A DNA stretch of 64,000 nucleotides from Symploca sp. SIO3C6 (GCA_010692425.1 JAAHHJ010000008.1:1-64000), one strand, 5' to 3'. Shown: positions 36,331 through 46,284, counted from the first letter of the stretch. The notes: generated from the letters alone by a model not told the origin. A program made the numbers and translations.

Positions 36331-36366
36331 TCCAAATAAGCAAGTTAAATGTGTAACAGCTTACTC

Positions 36367-38430
36367 CTACTCCTCCCTTTCAATCTTCACCTGCCAAGTA
36401 TCTAATGTAGTCCCCAGAGTTTGATCTAACCTAGTCAGAGTGTTAAGATAATTAATAATAGCATCAAGCTCGGCGTTTCTTGCCTGTGCCAAATCGTTCT
36501 GAAGGTTGACAATCTCGAAGATTGTAGAACCCCTTCCTAATCTCTGCCTTTCTTGTTCAATTTCTAGCTGCCTCTCAGATAACTCTGTTGCTCTACGGGC
36601 CAGCTCTACCTGAGAGAAGCTTAAATTAACATCTCTAATTCGGTCTGTCAACTCAATCTCCAGACTTCCGCGCTGCTCCTCCAAATTGTTTGCTGCTTGC
36701 AGTTGATTAACTCGGCTACGTTGGAAATCCCGCTCCAAAGTTAAATCTCCTAATTCGCGGCTTAAAACAACTCCAGCTCTCACATCAGTTGTAGCATTAG
36801 AGGCACTACTGACACTAGTATCTAAACTTAAGTCCCAGAGTCGGTTATTTTCTGCCTGCAACAAATCAAGTTTAGCTCTATCTAGTTCTAATTGTGCCTG
36901 CAAATAGGCTGGTTGATTTTTAAATGCTAATTCTTGCAAATTCTGATAGTTTAAATCAACAGCTTCTGCTGTCGGTTGCTCAGCTGCTAACATCTCAATA
37001 TTTCTTTCAATATCGAGAATGTTAATTAGCTCTAACCTGGATGCCTCCAGATCATTTTGAGCAGTTAATAAGCTAACTTTGCGATTAGCAACAGCTGTTT
37101 CACTTTGAACGATATCTACTGGTGCGCGTCTACCAGCATCGATTAAAACTTGGGTAATTTCCAAAAGTTCCTGAGCCCCTTCAAGGGCAAGTTCCTCAAT
37201 TTTTAGTCTCTCTTGAGCTTGAAGTAAACGACGATAGGCAACAATAGCATCTGTAATCGTGTCGATTAGTGTGGATTTTAAACCCAAGATATTAACCTGC
37301 TCAGTGAGTCGAGCGATCTCCAGATTTGCTCTATTTACTTTAATTCCTGCTCCCCTTAAAAGTGGTTGATTAAAACTCAGTTCTAGATTTTGCCGGAATG
37401 TATCATCATTAGTATTGATACTTAAGCCATTTCCTGACAAAGTTTGAGCATTACCTATCCACTGGAAAGTCAGCTCTCCACCTGTAGGAATCCTGACAGA
37501 AACATTAGCTCCTAGACTAAAGTCATTAGTACCTGTCGTATTGCCATCTAATCCAGAACGCTCAAGTGAAACTGAAACTTCTGGAGTAAAATTAGGGACA
37601 AATTCATCTTCAGCAACTACTAAGTCTTGTCTTTGAACTATCCTTTCAAGATAAGCATTTTTGATGTCTCTATTATTTTCTAAAGCTAAGACAATAACAT
37701 CAGACAAGTTAAGTTCAACTCCTGATTTATTCTGTGTAGATTTAATGTCAGTTTGCTTGAGTTGAGTTTCATTGATTTTTGTGTTCGATTCTCCTGATTC
37801 AATTAAAGATTTAGAAATTATCTCTGTTGTTGGCTGCGGTTGCTTTAATCTTTTAAGATTTAAGCTATTTGACGATAAACCAGTTGTCAATAGTGATCCA
37901 AAGTCAATTTCAAGGGTAGGCATTTGCTTGGAAAAAGATTGACTTGTTATATGTTGGTGAGATTTAGACTCTAACTCTACTACACCTTTTTTTTGTAGTG
38001 GCAACAAGTTAACTGCAGGAGCCTCCAAACTGTTGAGTTCGTGAAACTGAACCCCGTAGTCTTCCACTCCTAAAGTTGAAATCGATAACTCCTGTGGTGG
38101 AGTTTCTAATTCCTGAATACTTTCTTGATAATTGTCTGAGGGTAAAACAACTATTTCCTGCTGTGGTAGCTGCTGATCAATCTGCTGGTGGGAAAATTCA
38201 ATGTCTCCAAAGTTTGCAGGCTTAAAAATTGAACGCACCCTAGCTTTTTCATGTGAAGCAACTGGTTGCTCAATTGATTGTGGTTCAACAGCAATTACAA
38301 ATAGAAACGCTGTTCCCAAGGTGGCAACTAAAGTTCCCACGATATTCAGAGTTAAGAAGTTTATGGGGCGATTTGGAAACTCCTCATAGTGGTTAGGCTG
38401 TTGAGAATTTTGCTCAGGCAGCTTTGGCAT
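36367..38430 (-). CDS. TolC-family outer membrane efflux protein
   Basis: A 687-residue outer-membrane channel protein. Seen: an N-terminal hydrophobic segment (about 24-48, NIVGTLVATLGTAFLFVIAV) after a polar 20-residue lead, a long low-complexity Gln/Ser-rich region (about 50-240), then two OEP repeats (about 245-455 and 470-675) with helical patterns such as GRRAPVDIVQSETAVANRKVS and RLGRGSTIFEIVNLQNDLAQA. It would form the trimeric exit duct of a tripartite pump. The extended N-terminus before the first OEP domain is longer than in E. coli TolC. It follows the MacB-like permease on the minus strand by 257 bases. Confidence 0.9.
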   Translation of the reverse strand: MPKLPEQNSQQPNHYEEFPNRPINFLTLNIVGTLVATLGTAFLFVIAVEPQSIEQPVASHEKARVRSIFKPANFGDIEFSHQQIDQQLPQQEIVVLPSDNYQESIQELETPPQELSISTLGVEDYGVQFHELNSLEAPAVNLLPLQKKGVVELESKSHQHITSQSFSKQMPTLEIDFGSLLTTGLSSNSLNLKRLKQPQPTTEIISKSLIESGESNTKINETQLKQTDIKSTQNKSGVELNLSDVIVLALENNRDIKNAYLERIVQRQDLVVAEDEFVPNFTPEVSVSLERSGLDGNTTGTNDFSLGANVSVRIPTGGELTFQWIGNAQTLSGNGLSINTNDDTFRQNLELSFNQPLLRGAGIKVNRANLEIARLTEQVNILGLKSTLIDTITDAIVAYRRLLQAQERLKIEELALEGAQELLEITQVLIDAGRRAPVDIVQSETAVANRKVSLLTAQNDLEASRLELINILDIERNIEMLAAEQPTAEAVDLNYQNLQELAFKNQPAYLQAQLELDRAKLDLLQAENNRLWDLSLDTSVSSASNATTDVRAGVVLSRELGDLTLERDFQRSRVNQLQAANNLEEQRGSLEIELTDRIRDVNLSFSQVELARRATELSERQLEIEQERQRLGRGSTIFEIVNLQNDLAQARNAELDAIINYLNTLTRLDQTLGTTLDTWQVKIEREE

Positions 38431-38687
38431 ATTAGCAGTAGATTTGGTAGATTAGAGGGTATTGAAACAATCGAAATTACAACCTCAACATAACTAATAT
38501 TAAAGATAACAGGGAATAGGAAACAGAGGCGTTTCACACAGAGCACAATTTTCTTAATAATGTCTTACCAAGAGTATAATTGAACACTTGCTTTAGCAAC
38601 TGAAAGTTTATCTTTGCAAAGACACATCACTGCGCCAATAGCTAAGAATTAGGTTAGATTATGCAACTTGAAATTACATCAGCTTAA

Positions 38688-39869
38688 TTAACTGCTGCGT
38701 AGTGCCTTTACTGGATCGAGCTTGCTAGCTCGTATAGCAGGGAGAAAACCCGCACCAACTCCTACCAGCAATGCTGAACCTAAGGAAAATGATGCAGTAC
38801 TCAATTCAAATTCATAGGGCAAAGCAAAGGAATTAGCTACCACAACTGTTAATCCATGCACGCTAACTAGAGCAACTGTTCCTCCTAATAAACTCAAAAG
38901 CGCTGCCTCCAGAATAAATTGCAGCATAATCTCCCTCTGAGTTGCCCCAAGCGCTCGCCGCAGACCAATTTCTGAAGTACGCTCCATTACTGCTGCAATG
39001 GTAATATTGGCAATACCAACACCACCAACCAACAGCGAGATTACACCCACAGCTGAGAGTGCCAGCGATGCCATTTGCAGAATTTGCTGCTGTGTCAGAA
39101 TATCTTCTATGTTGTTCCAACTATTAAAATTGGCTCCTGAAAAGCGCTGCTGCAGCATTTGCTCAGCTTGGTTTCCCAAATCTTCCAAATCTTTTTGATG
39201 ATGGGGGCGTAGCCGCAGAATCCCAATATCACGACTACCTGTCATAGCACTGTAAACTGACATCGTAATTAACAACTGACCTTCAGGCTCTCCCCCCCAA
39301 CTTTGTTGAGTGGGCAATACTCCGACAACAATATATGGTCTATTTTGGGCATAAATGCGCTTTCCGATAGCTTCAGTGCCTGGAAATAATCTATCTGCCA
39401 AAAACTGATCAATTACCACCACCGGGCGATAAGACTCAAAATCAGCAGGTGTAAAAAATCGCCCTGCTACCAACTGTTTACCATAAGTGAGTAAGAAGTC
39501 TTGGGAAACAGCCGTCATCAAAGGATTAGCTTCTTGATCCTCAAAGACTGTATTGACAGAGCCTACCCACTCAGAAGCACTTATAGCTTTTAATGCTGTT
39601 AGTCGCTGTTTCAAAAATTCCAAATCTTCTAAGCGCAGCTGAATGCTGGGGCCTTCGGGTTGCCAGGCTGGGAAAACCATAACATTAGGAGCACCTCTTT
39701 GGGACAGTTGCTCTGCAAGTACAGCCTTACCAATGCTCCCCACCTGGAGCGTGGCGCTAACTGCTGCCACACCCATGAACACTCCTAGGGAAGTCAAAGT
39801 AGAGCGCAGGGGATTCGCCCTTAGGGAGTTACAAGTAAGAGATAGTAAGTCTAGGGGTGAGAGGCTCAT
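38688..39869 (-). CDS. MacB-like ABC transporter permease (FtsX fold), ATPase absent
   Basis: A 393-residue inner-membrane permease. Seen: TM1 (about 25-47, STLTSLGVFMGVAAV), a large periplasmic MacB_PCD domain (about 50-260), and three C-terminal TM helices with the FtsX-type region SEIGLRRALGATQREIMLQFI. MacB in E. coli joins ATPase and permease in one chain; here the chain has only the permease half, and no ABC ATPase gene is beside it. It must use an ATPase encoded elsewhere. It lies between the adaptor gene and the TolC-type gene, so the likely complex is ATPase-permease-adaptor-TolC. Substrate unknown. Confidence 0.9.
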   Translation of the reverse strand: MSLSPLDLLSLTCNSLRANPLRSTLTSLGVFMGVAAVSATLQVGSIGKAVLAEQLSQRGAPNVMVFPAWQPEGPSIQLRLEDLEFLKQRLTALKAISASEWVGSVNTVFEDQEANPLMTAVSQDFLLTYGKQLVAGRFFTPADFESYRPVVVIDQFLADRLFPGTEAIGKRIYAQNRPYIVVGVLPTQQSWGGEPEGQLLITMSVYSAMTGSRDIGILRLRPHHQKDLEDLGNQAEQMLQQRFSGANFNSWNNIEDILTQQQILQMASLALSAVGVISLLVGGVGIANITIAAVMERTSEIGLRRALGATQREIMLQFILEAALLSLLGGTVALVSVHGLTVVVANSFALPYEFELSTASFSLGSALLVGVGAGFLPAIRASKLDPVKALRSS

Positions 39870-39875
39870 TTTATT

Positions 39876-39938
39876 GGAGAGGGGGAGATGAGGAGATGGG
39901 GAGATGGGGAGATGGGGAGAGGGGGAGATGGGGAGATT
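39876..39938. repeat. STRR, GGGGAGAT/GGGGGAGA units
   Basis: Reverse-orientation relatives of the CTCCCCAT octamer, about seven units, inside the adaptor-permease operon gap (39870-40010). Confidence 0.9.
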
Positions 39939-40010
39939 TTTATATTTTTTATATAGATTTTACCCACCTTTCCTATACTTCCTAAATTCCTTACTCCATC
40001 AATCCCTACT

Positions 40011-41537
40011 TCATTTGATAATGGGAGTAGAACTTGATGCGGAAGGATCTTCTTGAGGAATTACAGGTATCCCTGGCTCTAGGGAGGATTCCGGTGGGGG
40101 TAGTAAGACTTGCTCTCCTGCTTTTACACCAGAGGTTATCTCCACACTCGTCAATCCTTCTAGCCCTAAAGTAACAGGCTTTTTCTGGGCATTACTATCT
40201 TCGTCGCGCACCCAGACAAAAGGTTTGGGAGCAGAGTGAACTATTGCCTCTGTACTCAAAGCCAGCACATCTTGTTTGCGTTCTAAAACAATTTCAACAT
40301 TAACTTGGCTACCAGGAATTAGGATACCAGTTGGTTGATCCAGCAGTACTGTTGCCGCTACCGTTGCTTGTCCAGAACTAGAGCTCGACTCTCCAGAGTT
40401 AGAATTAGTTGCTTGGGGAGATAAACTTTGCACTCTTCCTTGATAAATCTGGGAGTTAGGACCAATCACACTAATGCGAGCCTTTTGACCTACTTTAACC
40501 CGAGCAGCATTAAGGGTAGAAAGCCTTAGGGAAACTAACTCTTGAGTAGGATCGCCGAGAGTCAGTAGCTTGGCACCCCGATTTACTCCATCTCCATTTT
40601 TGACCATAATCTGTAATATTGAGCCATCAATTGGTGCACTTACTACATTGTTTTGAAGTTGCTGCTCAATCTTTTGCAATTCTAGCTTTAGACGCTTTAG
40701 TGATCCTTGATCAGTACGAAGCTCTAATTGAGCATTCTTGACGGCTGCCTGTGCCTCTAAAACTTGATTTCGGATTTCTTTTTCTTCATCTAGGCGCTGC
40801 TGCTTAAGGTTCTGGAGTTCAAGGAGATCTGTGGCAACAGTTGACTGAGCATCTCGCAGTGCTGACTGGGCAGAGCGCAAACTCTCCTGCTGGGTACGCA
40901 GTTCATTCTTGGGAATAAAGCCCTTTTCGTCAAGAGTTTCTAGTTCCTCAAGTTCCAGTTGCTCAGCAGCAAGTTTTTCTTGGGCTTCAACCAGTTTCTC
41001 ACGGTTACGCTCTAAGGTAAGTTCTTGTTTTTGAATTGCCACTAGTTTGCCATTAAGCAGTGCTTGTTGAGCTACTACTAACTTTTCTTGGGCTTCAGCA
41101 AGCTTCTGACGATTGCGCTCTAAGGTGAGTTCTTGGTTCTTAATCTCTAGTTGCTTAGCAGTGAGACTAGTTTGTTGTTCAGGGTTGCGTAGGGTGATTA
41201 GAGGTTTACTACGGGGTACGCGATCGCCTACGCTAACTAATACCTGTTCTACTGCTCCTTCTTCTGGAGAGGTGAGGGTTTGTTGAGAGAGCAATTCCAC
41301 TATACCACTTTCGTTAATTGTGGTTTCAACATTGTCTCGCTTAACTTTGATGATGCGCACCGCTATTGGTTCAGCAGAGCGACTCTCAAGCTGGGTATAG
41401 ACTAGCCAACCTCCAACACTGAGTATAGCTAAAGCTCCTGACCAGATTAACCATCTAACTCCAGTTTTAAACTGCTTTTTTCCCTGAGGATCCATTATCC
41501 ACCAATAATCACCAACTAGTAAAGCTTGAGATTTCAC
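40011..41537 (-). CDS. HlyD/MacA-type efflux adaptor protein
   Basis: A 508-residue membrane-fusion protein. Seen: one N-terminal TM (about 28-48, WLIWSGALAILSVGGWLV), the first half of a lipoyl domain (about 85-125, SPEEGAVEQVLVSVGDRV), a very long heptad-rich coiled coil (about 125-300, with two near-repeats around LTLERNRQKLAEAQEKLV and LTLERNREKLVEAQEKLA), the second lipoyl half (about 300-330, VSAPIDGSILQIMVKNGDGV) and beta-barrel or membrane-proximal domains. It bridges the inner-membrane permease and the TolC channel. It is the first gene of the minus-strand set and is divergent from the TPS-TPR-CHAT gene, with a 237-base gap. Confidence 0.92.
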   Translation of the reverse strand: MKSQALLVGDYWWIMDPQGKKQFKTGVRWLIWSGALAILSVGGWLVYTQLESRSAEPIAVRIIKVKRDNVETTINESGIVELLSQQTLTSPEEGAVEQVLVSVGDRVPRSKPLITLRNPEQQTSLTAKQLEIKNQELTLERNRQKLAEAQEKLVVAQQALLNGKLVAIQKQELTLERNREKLVEAQEKLAAEQLELEELETLDEKGFIPKNELRTQQESLRSAQSALRDAQSTVATDLLELQNLKQQRLDEEKEIRNQVLEAQAAVKNAQLELRTDQGSLKRLKLELQKIEQQLQNNVVSAPIDGSILQIMVKNGDGVNRGAKLLTLGDPTQELVSLRLSTLNAARVKVGQKARISVIGPNSQIYQGRVQSLSPQATNSNSGESSSSSGQATVAATVLLDQPTGILIPGSQVNVEIVLERKQDVLALSTEAIVHSAPKPFVWVRDEDSNAQKKPVTLGLEGLTSVEITSGVKAGEQVLLPPPESSLEPGIPVIPQEDPSASSSTPIIK

Positions 41538-41774
41538 TCTCTTCTCAAGTTACAACAAGTGAAAGCCCGGCTTTGGAACTCCCTCACTCCTGGGATAGGA
41601 TAGACTTGGGTGCTGGTGCTACAAATTTCTATACTTGATAATGAGTCATTGCTCATTAGCATTTAACTCTAAACAGAGAAAATATCTTCCCATGCCAGAT
41701 CTCGGGGAGCATAGCAATGCAGGGTTTCTACCAGTTTGAGCTAGAGCATCGGATGGGGCAATTAATTCTAGAAT

Positions 41775-44700
41775 ATGAAATCACGTATACGAGGAATTTG
41801 TTTATTACTCGCTATTGTTCTCCCTGCAATTGCATCCTGGAGAGTACAGGCGCAAATTACACCTGAATCAGGAGTTAACGGCACTGGTACTAACGTTAAC
41901 CTCGAAGGTGATCAATTTAATATTACTGGGGGAAGCTTAGGGGGAGAAAATCTCTTTCATAGTTTTGAACAGTTTGGTCTTGAAGAAGGTCAGATTGCTA
42001 ATTTTATTCTTAACAACCCAGATATTGAAAATATTTTAGGTCGGATTGTTGGCGGTGATCCTTCAGTTATTAATGGTATTCTCCGGATTACTGGAGGTAA
42101 TGCCAATCTCTTTTTAATGAATCCAGCTGGGATTGTTTTTGGGCCAAATGTAAGGCTAGATCTACCTGGTTCCTTTACTGCCACTACTGCCACCGGTATT
42201 GGTTTTGGTGAAGATAATTGGTTTAATGCTTTTGGTGCCAATGATTACGAAAATTTGGTTGGCACTCCCAATACCTTTATCTTTGAACAAACTGAATCAA
42301 GAGCAATTATCAATAGAGGTAATCTCGAAGTTAAGGAAGGGCAAAATTTAACTTTAATTGGTGGCAGTGTACTCAATACAGGAGGTATTATTGCACCTGG
42401 AGGAAATCTAACTATTTCTGCAGTTACTGGTGAAAATTTAGTGCGCATTAGTCAGCCAGGAAGTTTACTAAGTTTAGAGATTGAACCTCTCAAGACAGCC
42501 GAAGGAGAGAATCAACCTATTCGACTTGAGGAGTTACCAAAATACCTTACCGGGAGCGAGGAGGATGTTAAAAATTTAACTGCTAATCCAGGTGATATTG
42601 ACAGTAGTGAAGGGAGAATCAGTTCTATTTCTAAAACTGGTAATGGTGGAGAAATTAACTTGAATGCCACTAATCAAATTACTACAGGGAGTATTGATTC
42701 TAGTTCTATAAATGGTGATGGTGGTAGCGTTAGGCTTAAAGCTGGTGGTGATATTGAAGTTGACTATATTAATGCTGAGGGTGGAGATAACGCCATAGGT
42801 GGTGAAGTTGATATTGAAACAGAAGGCTTTTTCAGAGCCACTGATACCTTCACCGCTTCTAATGGTTCAGAAGCTAGTATTTCCAATATCGTCGGTATTG
42901 GTAGCGGTAGTAGTGATATTACTATTAAACATGATGGTAACGAAGAAACCCCTTTTATAGTTGGGGATGCAACAGAAAATGGTACAGCGGGCTCAATAAT
43001 TACTAATGGTAATTTTGAGCTTGTGCCAGTTGAATCTCTTATCGAAAACGAAACTGAACCACCACCCACTGACACCTTTGATCTACTGAACGAGTCCTTA
43101 ATACCTGAAGACGTAAATGACGTGTTTAATCTCAATGAGATTAATGATTTAACTACTGACAGTCAAAATAACAATGACTCCGTAATCTCTGATTTAACTA
43201 CTGAAAATCAAAATAACAATGACTCCGTAATCTCTGATTTAACTACTGAAAATCAAAATAACAACACCTCCGTAATCTCTGATTCAACTACTGAAAATCA
43301 AAATAACAACACCTCTACAATCTCTGATTCAACTACTGAAAATCAAAATAACAACACCTCTACAATCTCTGATTCAACTACTGAAAATCAAAATAACAAC
43401 ACCTCCATAATCTCTGATTCAACTACTGAACAAATTTCTGAATCTAAAAAAGAAACAGACACAGAATTACCAACAGAGACAACATCCCAACTAGCGCTAA
43501 GGGAATGCAACCAAATAGGAGCTAACGTTACAGTACTTAATGACAACTCCTCCGGCGAATTAGAACAATTGAGAGCAATACCAACTAGCACTTCAATAAC
43601 AGCTTTGGAAAGTTACTGTCGCTCTCAAGCAAGCTCTAGCACTAAGCGTAATCGTCGTCCAGTAATCACCTATGAAGAATTTGATCCCAATAGTAATAGA
43701 CCCGATATCGCGGCTCAACACTGGCACCGATTTTTGGCTATTGCTCAAAGAAATAGTGATCGCAATCAGGAAAGAAAGGCACTAAGAAATCTTGGCCTCT
43801 CTTACCATTCCTTAGCCGAATATCCTAAAGCTATAGAATACCATCAACAAAGCTTAAAACTGGCACTGGAATTAAATGATCGTTATGGGGAAGTAACAGC
43901 TTTAGGTTCTCTGGGTAAAGCTTACACTAATTTAGGAAACTATACTGAAGCAATTAATTACCATCAACAGAGTTTAAAACTGGCACGAGAGCTTGGTAGC
44001 AAGAGAGCGCAGGCAGCAATTATAGGAAATCTAGGAATTACCTATCATTTCTTAGATAATTATCCCCAAGCTATAGAATACCATCAGCAACACCTGAAGA
44101 TTGCACGGGAAATTGGCGATCGACAGGGAGAAGGGGCAGCACTAGGAAATCTCGGCATCGCCTACCGTGCCCTAGGAGACTATGCCCAAGCTATTGACTA
44201 TTATCAACAACAATTAAGTATTGCCCAAGCAATTAGCGATCGCCAAGGGGAATCCAATGCTTTAGGTAATCTAGGTAATGCTTACCAAATCTTAGGTGAG
44301 TATGTAAAGGCAATTGAATACCATCAGCGTACTTTAGCAATTAAGCAATACATTGATGATCGTCAGGGTGAAGCCAGGGTATTAGGCAATCTGGGAAATG
44401 CTTACGAAGTTGTAGGCGACTATAACCAAGCCCTAGAATATTACCAACAAGCTTTAACTAAAGTGCAAAAAATTGGCGATCGCCATACAGAAGGCTCTAT
44501 ATTAAGAGCCTTAGGAGTAATCCAAACTGACTTAGGCAATAATATCAAAGCTATTAGTTACTATCAGCAAAGTTTAGAAATAGCACAGGCAATTGATGAC
44601 CGCCAAGGTGAAGCTAGCAGTCTCAATAAAATAGGATTTGCCTACTATCTGCAAGGTGATTTCAAACAAGCCTTGGAGTTAACTCAACAGAGTTTGGCAA

Positions 44701-46265
44701 TTACAAGGCAATTAGGCGATCGCCGTACTGAAGTTGCAGCTCTCGGCACTTTAGGACTAGTTTACGAGAAACTAGACCAAATACCAATAGCGATTGATTA
44801 CCATCACCAGAGTTGGGCAAAGGCACAGGAACTTGGTGTTAGAGGCGGAGAATGGGGAGCTTTAGCCTATCTCGGCAATGCTCTATTTCAAAAAGGTAAT
44901 TTCAAACAAGCAGAGGAAAAACTGCGAGACTCTCTGGAGATCTTAGAATCTCTTCGACCAGGATTAGATGACCTACAGAAAGTATCGCTTGTTGACACCC
45001 AAATTCAAACCTATGCCCTACTACAACAAGTCCTAGTCGCCCAGGGAAAAACTCAAGCCGCTCTCGAAATTGCAGAGCGAGGTAGGGCAAGAGCTTTTGT
45101 AGAGTTACTCTCAAAACGATTATCTCCTGAGGCGGCTACTAAATCTGCTATCAATCAAGCTCCACCAACGATAGAGGAAATTAAAACCATTGCCAAACAA
45201 CAGAATGCCACACTAGTTCAATATTCGATTGTTCCGGAAGAGTTTCTGCTGCAAGGCAAACTGCGAGGCAAACCATCCCAGCTTTATATTTGGGTAGTTC
45301 AGCCCAGTGGTGAAGTAGCATTTCGCCAAGTTGATCTCAAACAGTTGCCACAGCAAAATACTTCCTTAAAAAAGTTAGTCTTAGATAGCCGTAACTTCCG
45401 CCGTCAAAGAAGCTCAGAGGCTGCCAGACAGAAACTACATCAACTGCTAATCGAACCAATTTCCGAGCTTTTGCCTACCAACCCAGATCAACATGTCATC
45501 TTCATTCCTCAAGACTCTCTATTCCTGCTACCCTTCCCAGCATTGCAAGACTCCTCAGGAAAATATCTAATTGAAAAACACACTACCTTAACTGCCCCAG
45601 CGATTCAGGTGTTGGAGTTAACCCGTCAACAGCAGCAGCGCCTCAAGAAACGGTATCGAGAGCCAATTCAGGGTGACAATGCCCTAGTGGTGGGCAATCC
45701 TCTGATGCCCGGAAATTTAATGCAGTTACCAGGTACAGAAGTAGAAGCCAAGGAAATCGCTCAACTTTTGAACACTGAAGCGGTGATTGGGAAAAAGGCA
45801 ACCAAAGTAGAAATATTACAGCAACTGCCTTCAGCAAGGCTGATTCATTTAGCTACCCACGGCTTACTTGATGATATGGATACCTTAGGGATGCCAGGTG
45901 CGATTGCCCTTGCTCCTTCTCCTGAAGATGATGGCTTTTTGAGGGCAGGGGAAATTTTGGATTTAAAACTAAATGCCGAATTAGTAGTACTTAGCGCTTG
46001 CGATACAGGCAGGGGTGAAATTACCGGAGATGGGGTAATTGGACTATCTCGTTCCTTAATTGCTGCTGGGGTTCCTAGTGTCCTCGTCTCCCTGTGGGCG
46101 GTACCAGATGCCCCTACTACTGAGTTAATGATTCAATTTTATCGGCAAATGCAGCAAAATCAAGACCAAGCTCAGGCACTGCGTCATGCCATGCTAAAGA
46201 CTATGCAAAAACACCCTAATCCCATTAGTTGGGCAGCATTTACACTAATTGGTGAAGCAGAATGA
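41775..46265 (+). CDS. TPS (haemagglutinin-like) domain - TPR - CHAT protease fusion
   Basis: A 1496-residue multidomain protein. Seen in order: a signal peptide (about 1-27, ending RVQAQ); a filamentous-haemagglutinin N-terminal two-partner-secretion domain (about 28-240) with the cyanobacterial hallmark NANLFLMNPAGIVFGPN; a Gly/Asn-rich beta-helix-like region to about 400; six perfect-period 15-residue Asn/Ser/Thr-rich repeats (458-547); a linker with two Cys; at least ten tetratricopeptide repeats (about 650-1080); and a C-terminal CHAT domain (about 1180-1496) with the His1362 (HLATHGLL) and Cys1409 (VVLSACDTGRG) dyad intact. TPS domains target proteins for Omp85-type export, while CHAT-TPR proteins are usually intracellular. 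The fusion suggests a secreted or surface peptidase-like effector. One uninterrupted frame supports a real fusion. Confidence 0.9.
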   Translation: MKSRIRGICLLLAIVLPAIASWRVQAQITPESGVNGTGTNVNLEGDQFNITGGSLGGENLFHSFEQFGLEEGQIANFILNNPDIENILGRIVGGDPSVINGILRITGGNANLFLMNPAGIVFGPNVRLDLPGSFTATTATGIGFGEDNWFNAFGANDYENLVGTPNTFIFEQTESRAIINRGNLEVKEGQNLTLIGGSVLNTGGIIAPGGNLTISAVTGENLVRISQPGSLLSLEIEPLKTAEGENQPIRLEELPKYLTGSEEDVKNLTANPGDIDSSEGRISSISKTGNGGEINLNATNQITTGSIDSSSINGDGGSVRLKAGGDIEVDYINAEGGDNAIGGEVDIETEGFFRATDTFTASNGSEASISNIVGIGSGSSDITIKHDGNEETPFIVGDATENGTAGSIITNGNFELVPVESLIENETEPPPTDTFDLLNESLIPEDVNDVFNLNEINDLTTDSQNNNDSVISDLTTENQNNNDSVISDLTTENQNNNTSVISDSTTENQNNNTSTISDSTTENQNNNTSTISDSTTENQNNNTSIISDSTTEQISESKKETDTELPTETTSQLALRECNQIGANVTVLNDNSSGELEQLRAIPTSTSITALESYCRSQASSSTKRNRRPVITYEEFDPNSNRPDIAAQHWHRFLAIAQRNSDRNQERKALRNLGLSYHSLAEYPKAIEYHQQSLKLALELNDRYGEVTALGSLGKAYTNLGNYTEAINYHQQSLKLARELGSKRAQAAIIGNLGITYHFLDNYPQAIEYHQQHLKIAREIGDRQGEGAALGNLGIAYRALGDYAQAIDYYQQQLSIAQAISDRQGESNALGNLGNAYQILGEYVKAIEYHQRTLAIKQYIDDRQGEARVLGNLGNAYEVVGDYNQALEYYQQALTKVQKIGDRHTEGSILRALGVIQTDLGNNIKAISYYQQSLEIAQAIDDRQGEASSLNKIGFAYYLQGDFKQALELTQQSLAITRQLGDRRTEVAALGTLGLVYEKLDQIPIAIDYHHQSWAKAQELGVRGGEWGALAYLGNALFQKGNFKQAEEKLRDSLEILESLRPGLDDLQKVSLVDTQIQTYALLQQVLVAQGKTQAALEIAERGRARAFVELLSKRLSPEAATKSAINQAPPTIEEIKTIAKQQNATLVQYSIVPEEFLLQGKLRGKPSQLYIWVVQPSGEVAFRQVDLKQLPQQNTSLKKLVLDSRNFRRQRSSEAARQKLHQLLIEPISELLPTNPDQHVIFIPQDSLFLLPFPALQDSSGKYLIEKHTTLTAPAIQVLELTRQQQQRLKKRYREPIQGDNALVVGNPLMPGNLMQLPGTEVEAKEIAQLLNTEAVIGKKATKVEILQQLPSARLIHLATHGLLDDMDTLGMPGAIALAPSPEDDGFLRAGEILDLKLNAELVVLSACDTGRGEITGDGVIGLSRSLIAAGVPSVLVSLWAVPDAPTTELMIQFYRQMQQNQDQAQALRHAMLKTMQKHPNPISWAAFTLIGEAE
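43146..43430 (+). repeat. Coding minisatellite, 45-bp unit
   Basis: Six complete 45-bp units begin at 43146, 43191, 43236, 43281, 43326 and 43371, then a partial unit follows. Each encodes a 15-residue block of the type SDSTTENQNNNTSTI. Units 1-2 carry the NNNDSV variant and units 3-6 the NNNTS variant. The tract is in frame within the TPS-TPR-CHAT gene. Confidence 0.97.
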
Positions 46266-46284
46266 ACTCTTAATATTGAAGTAT

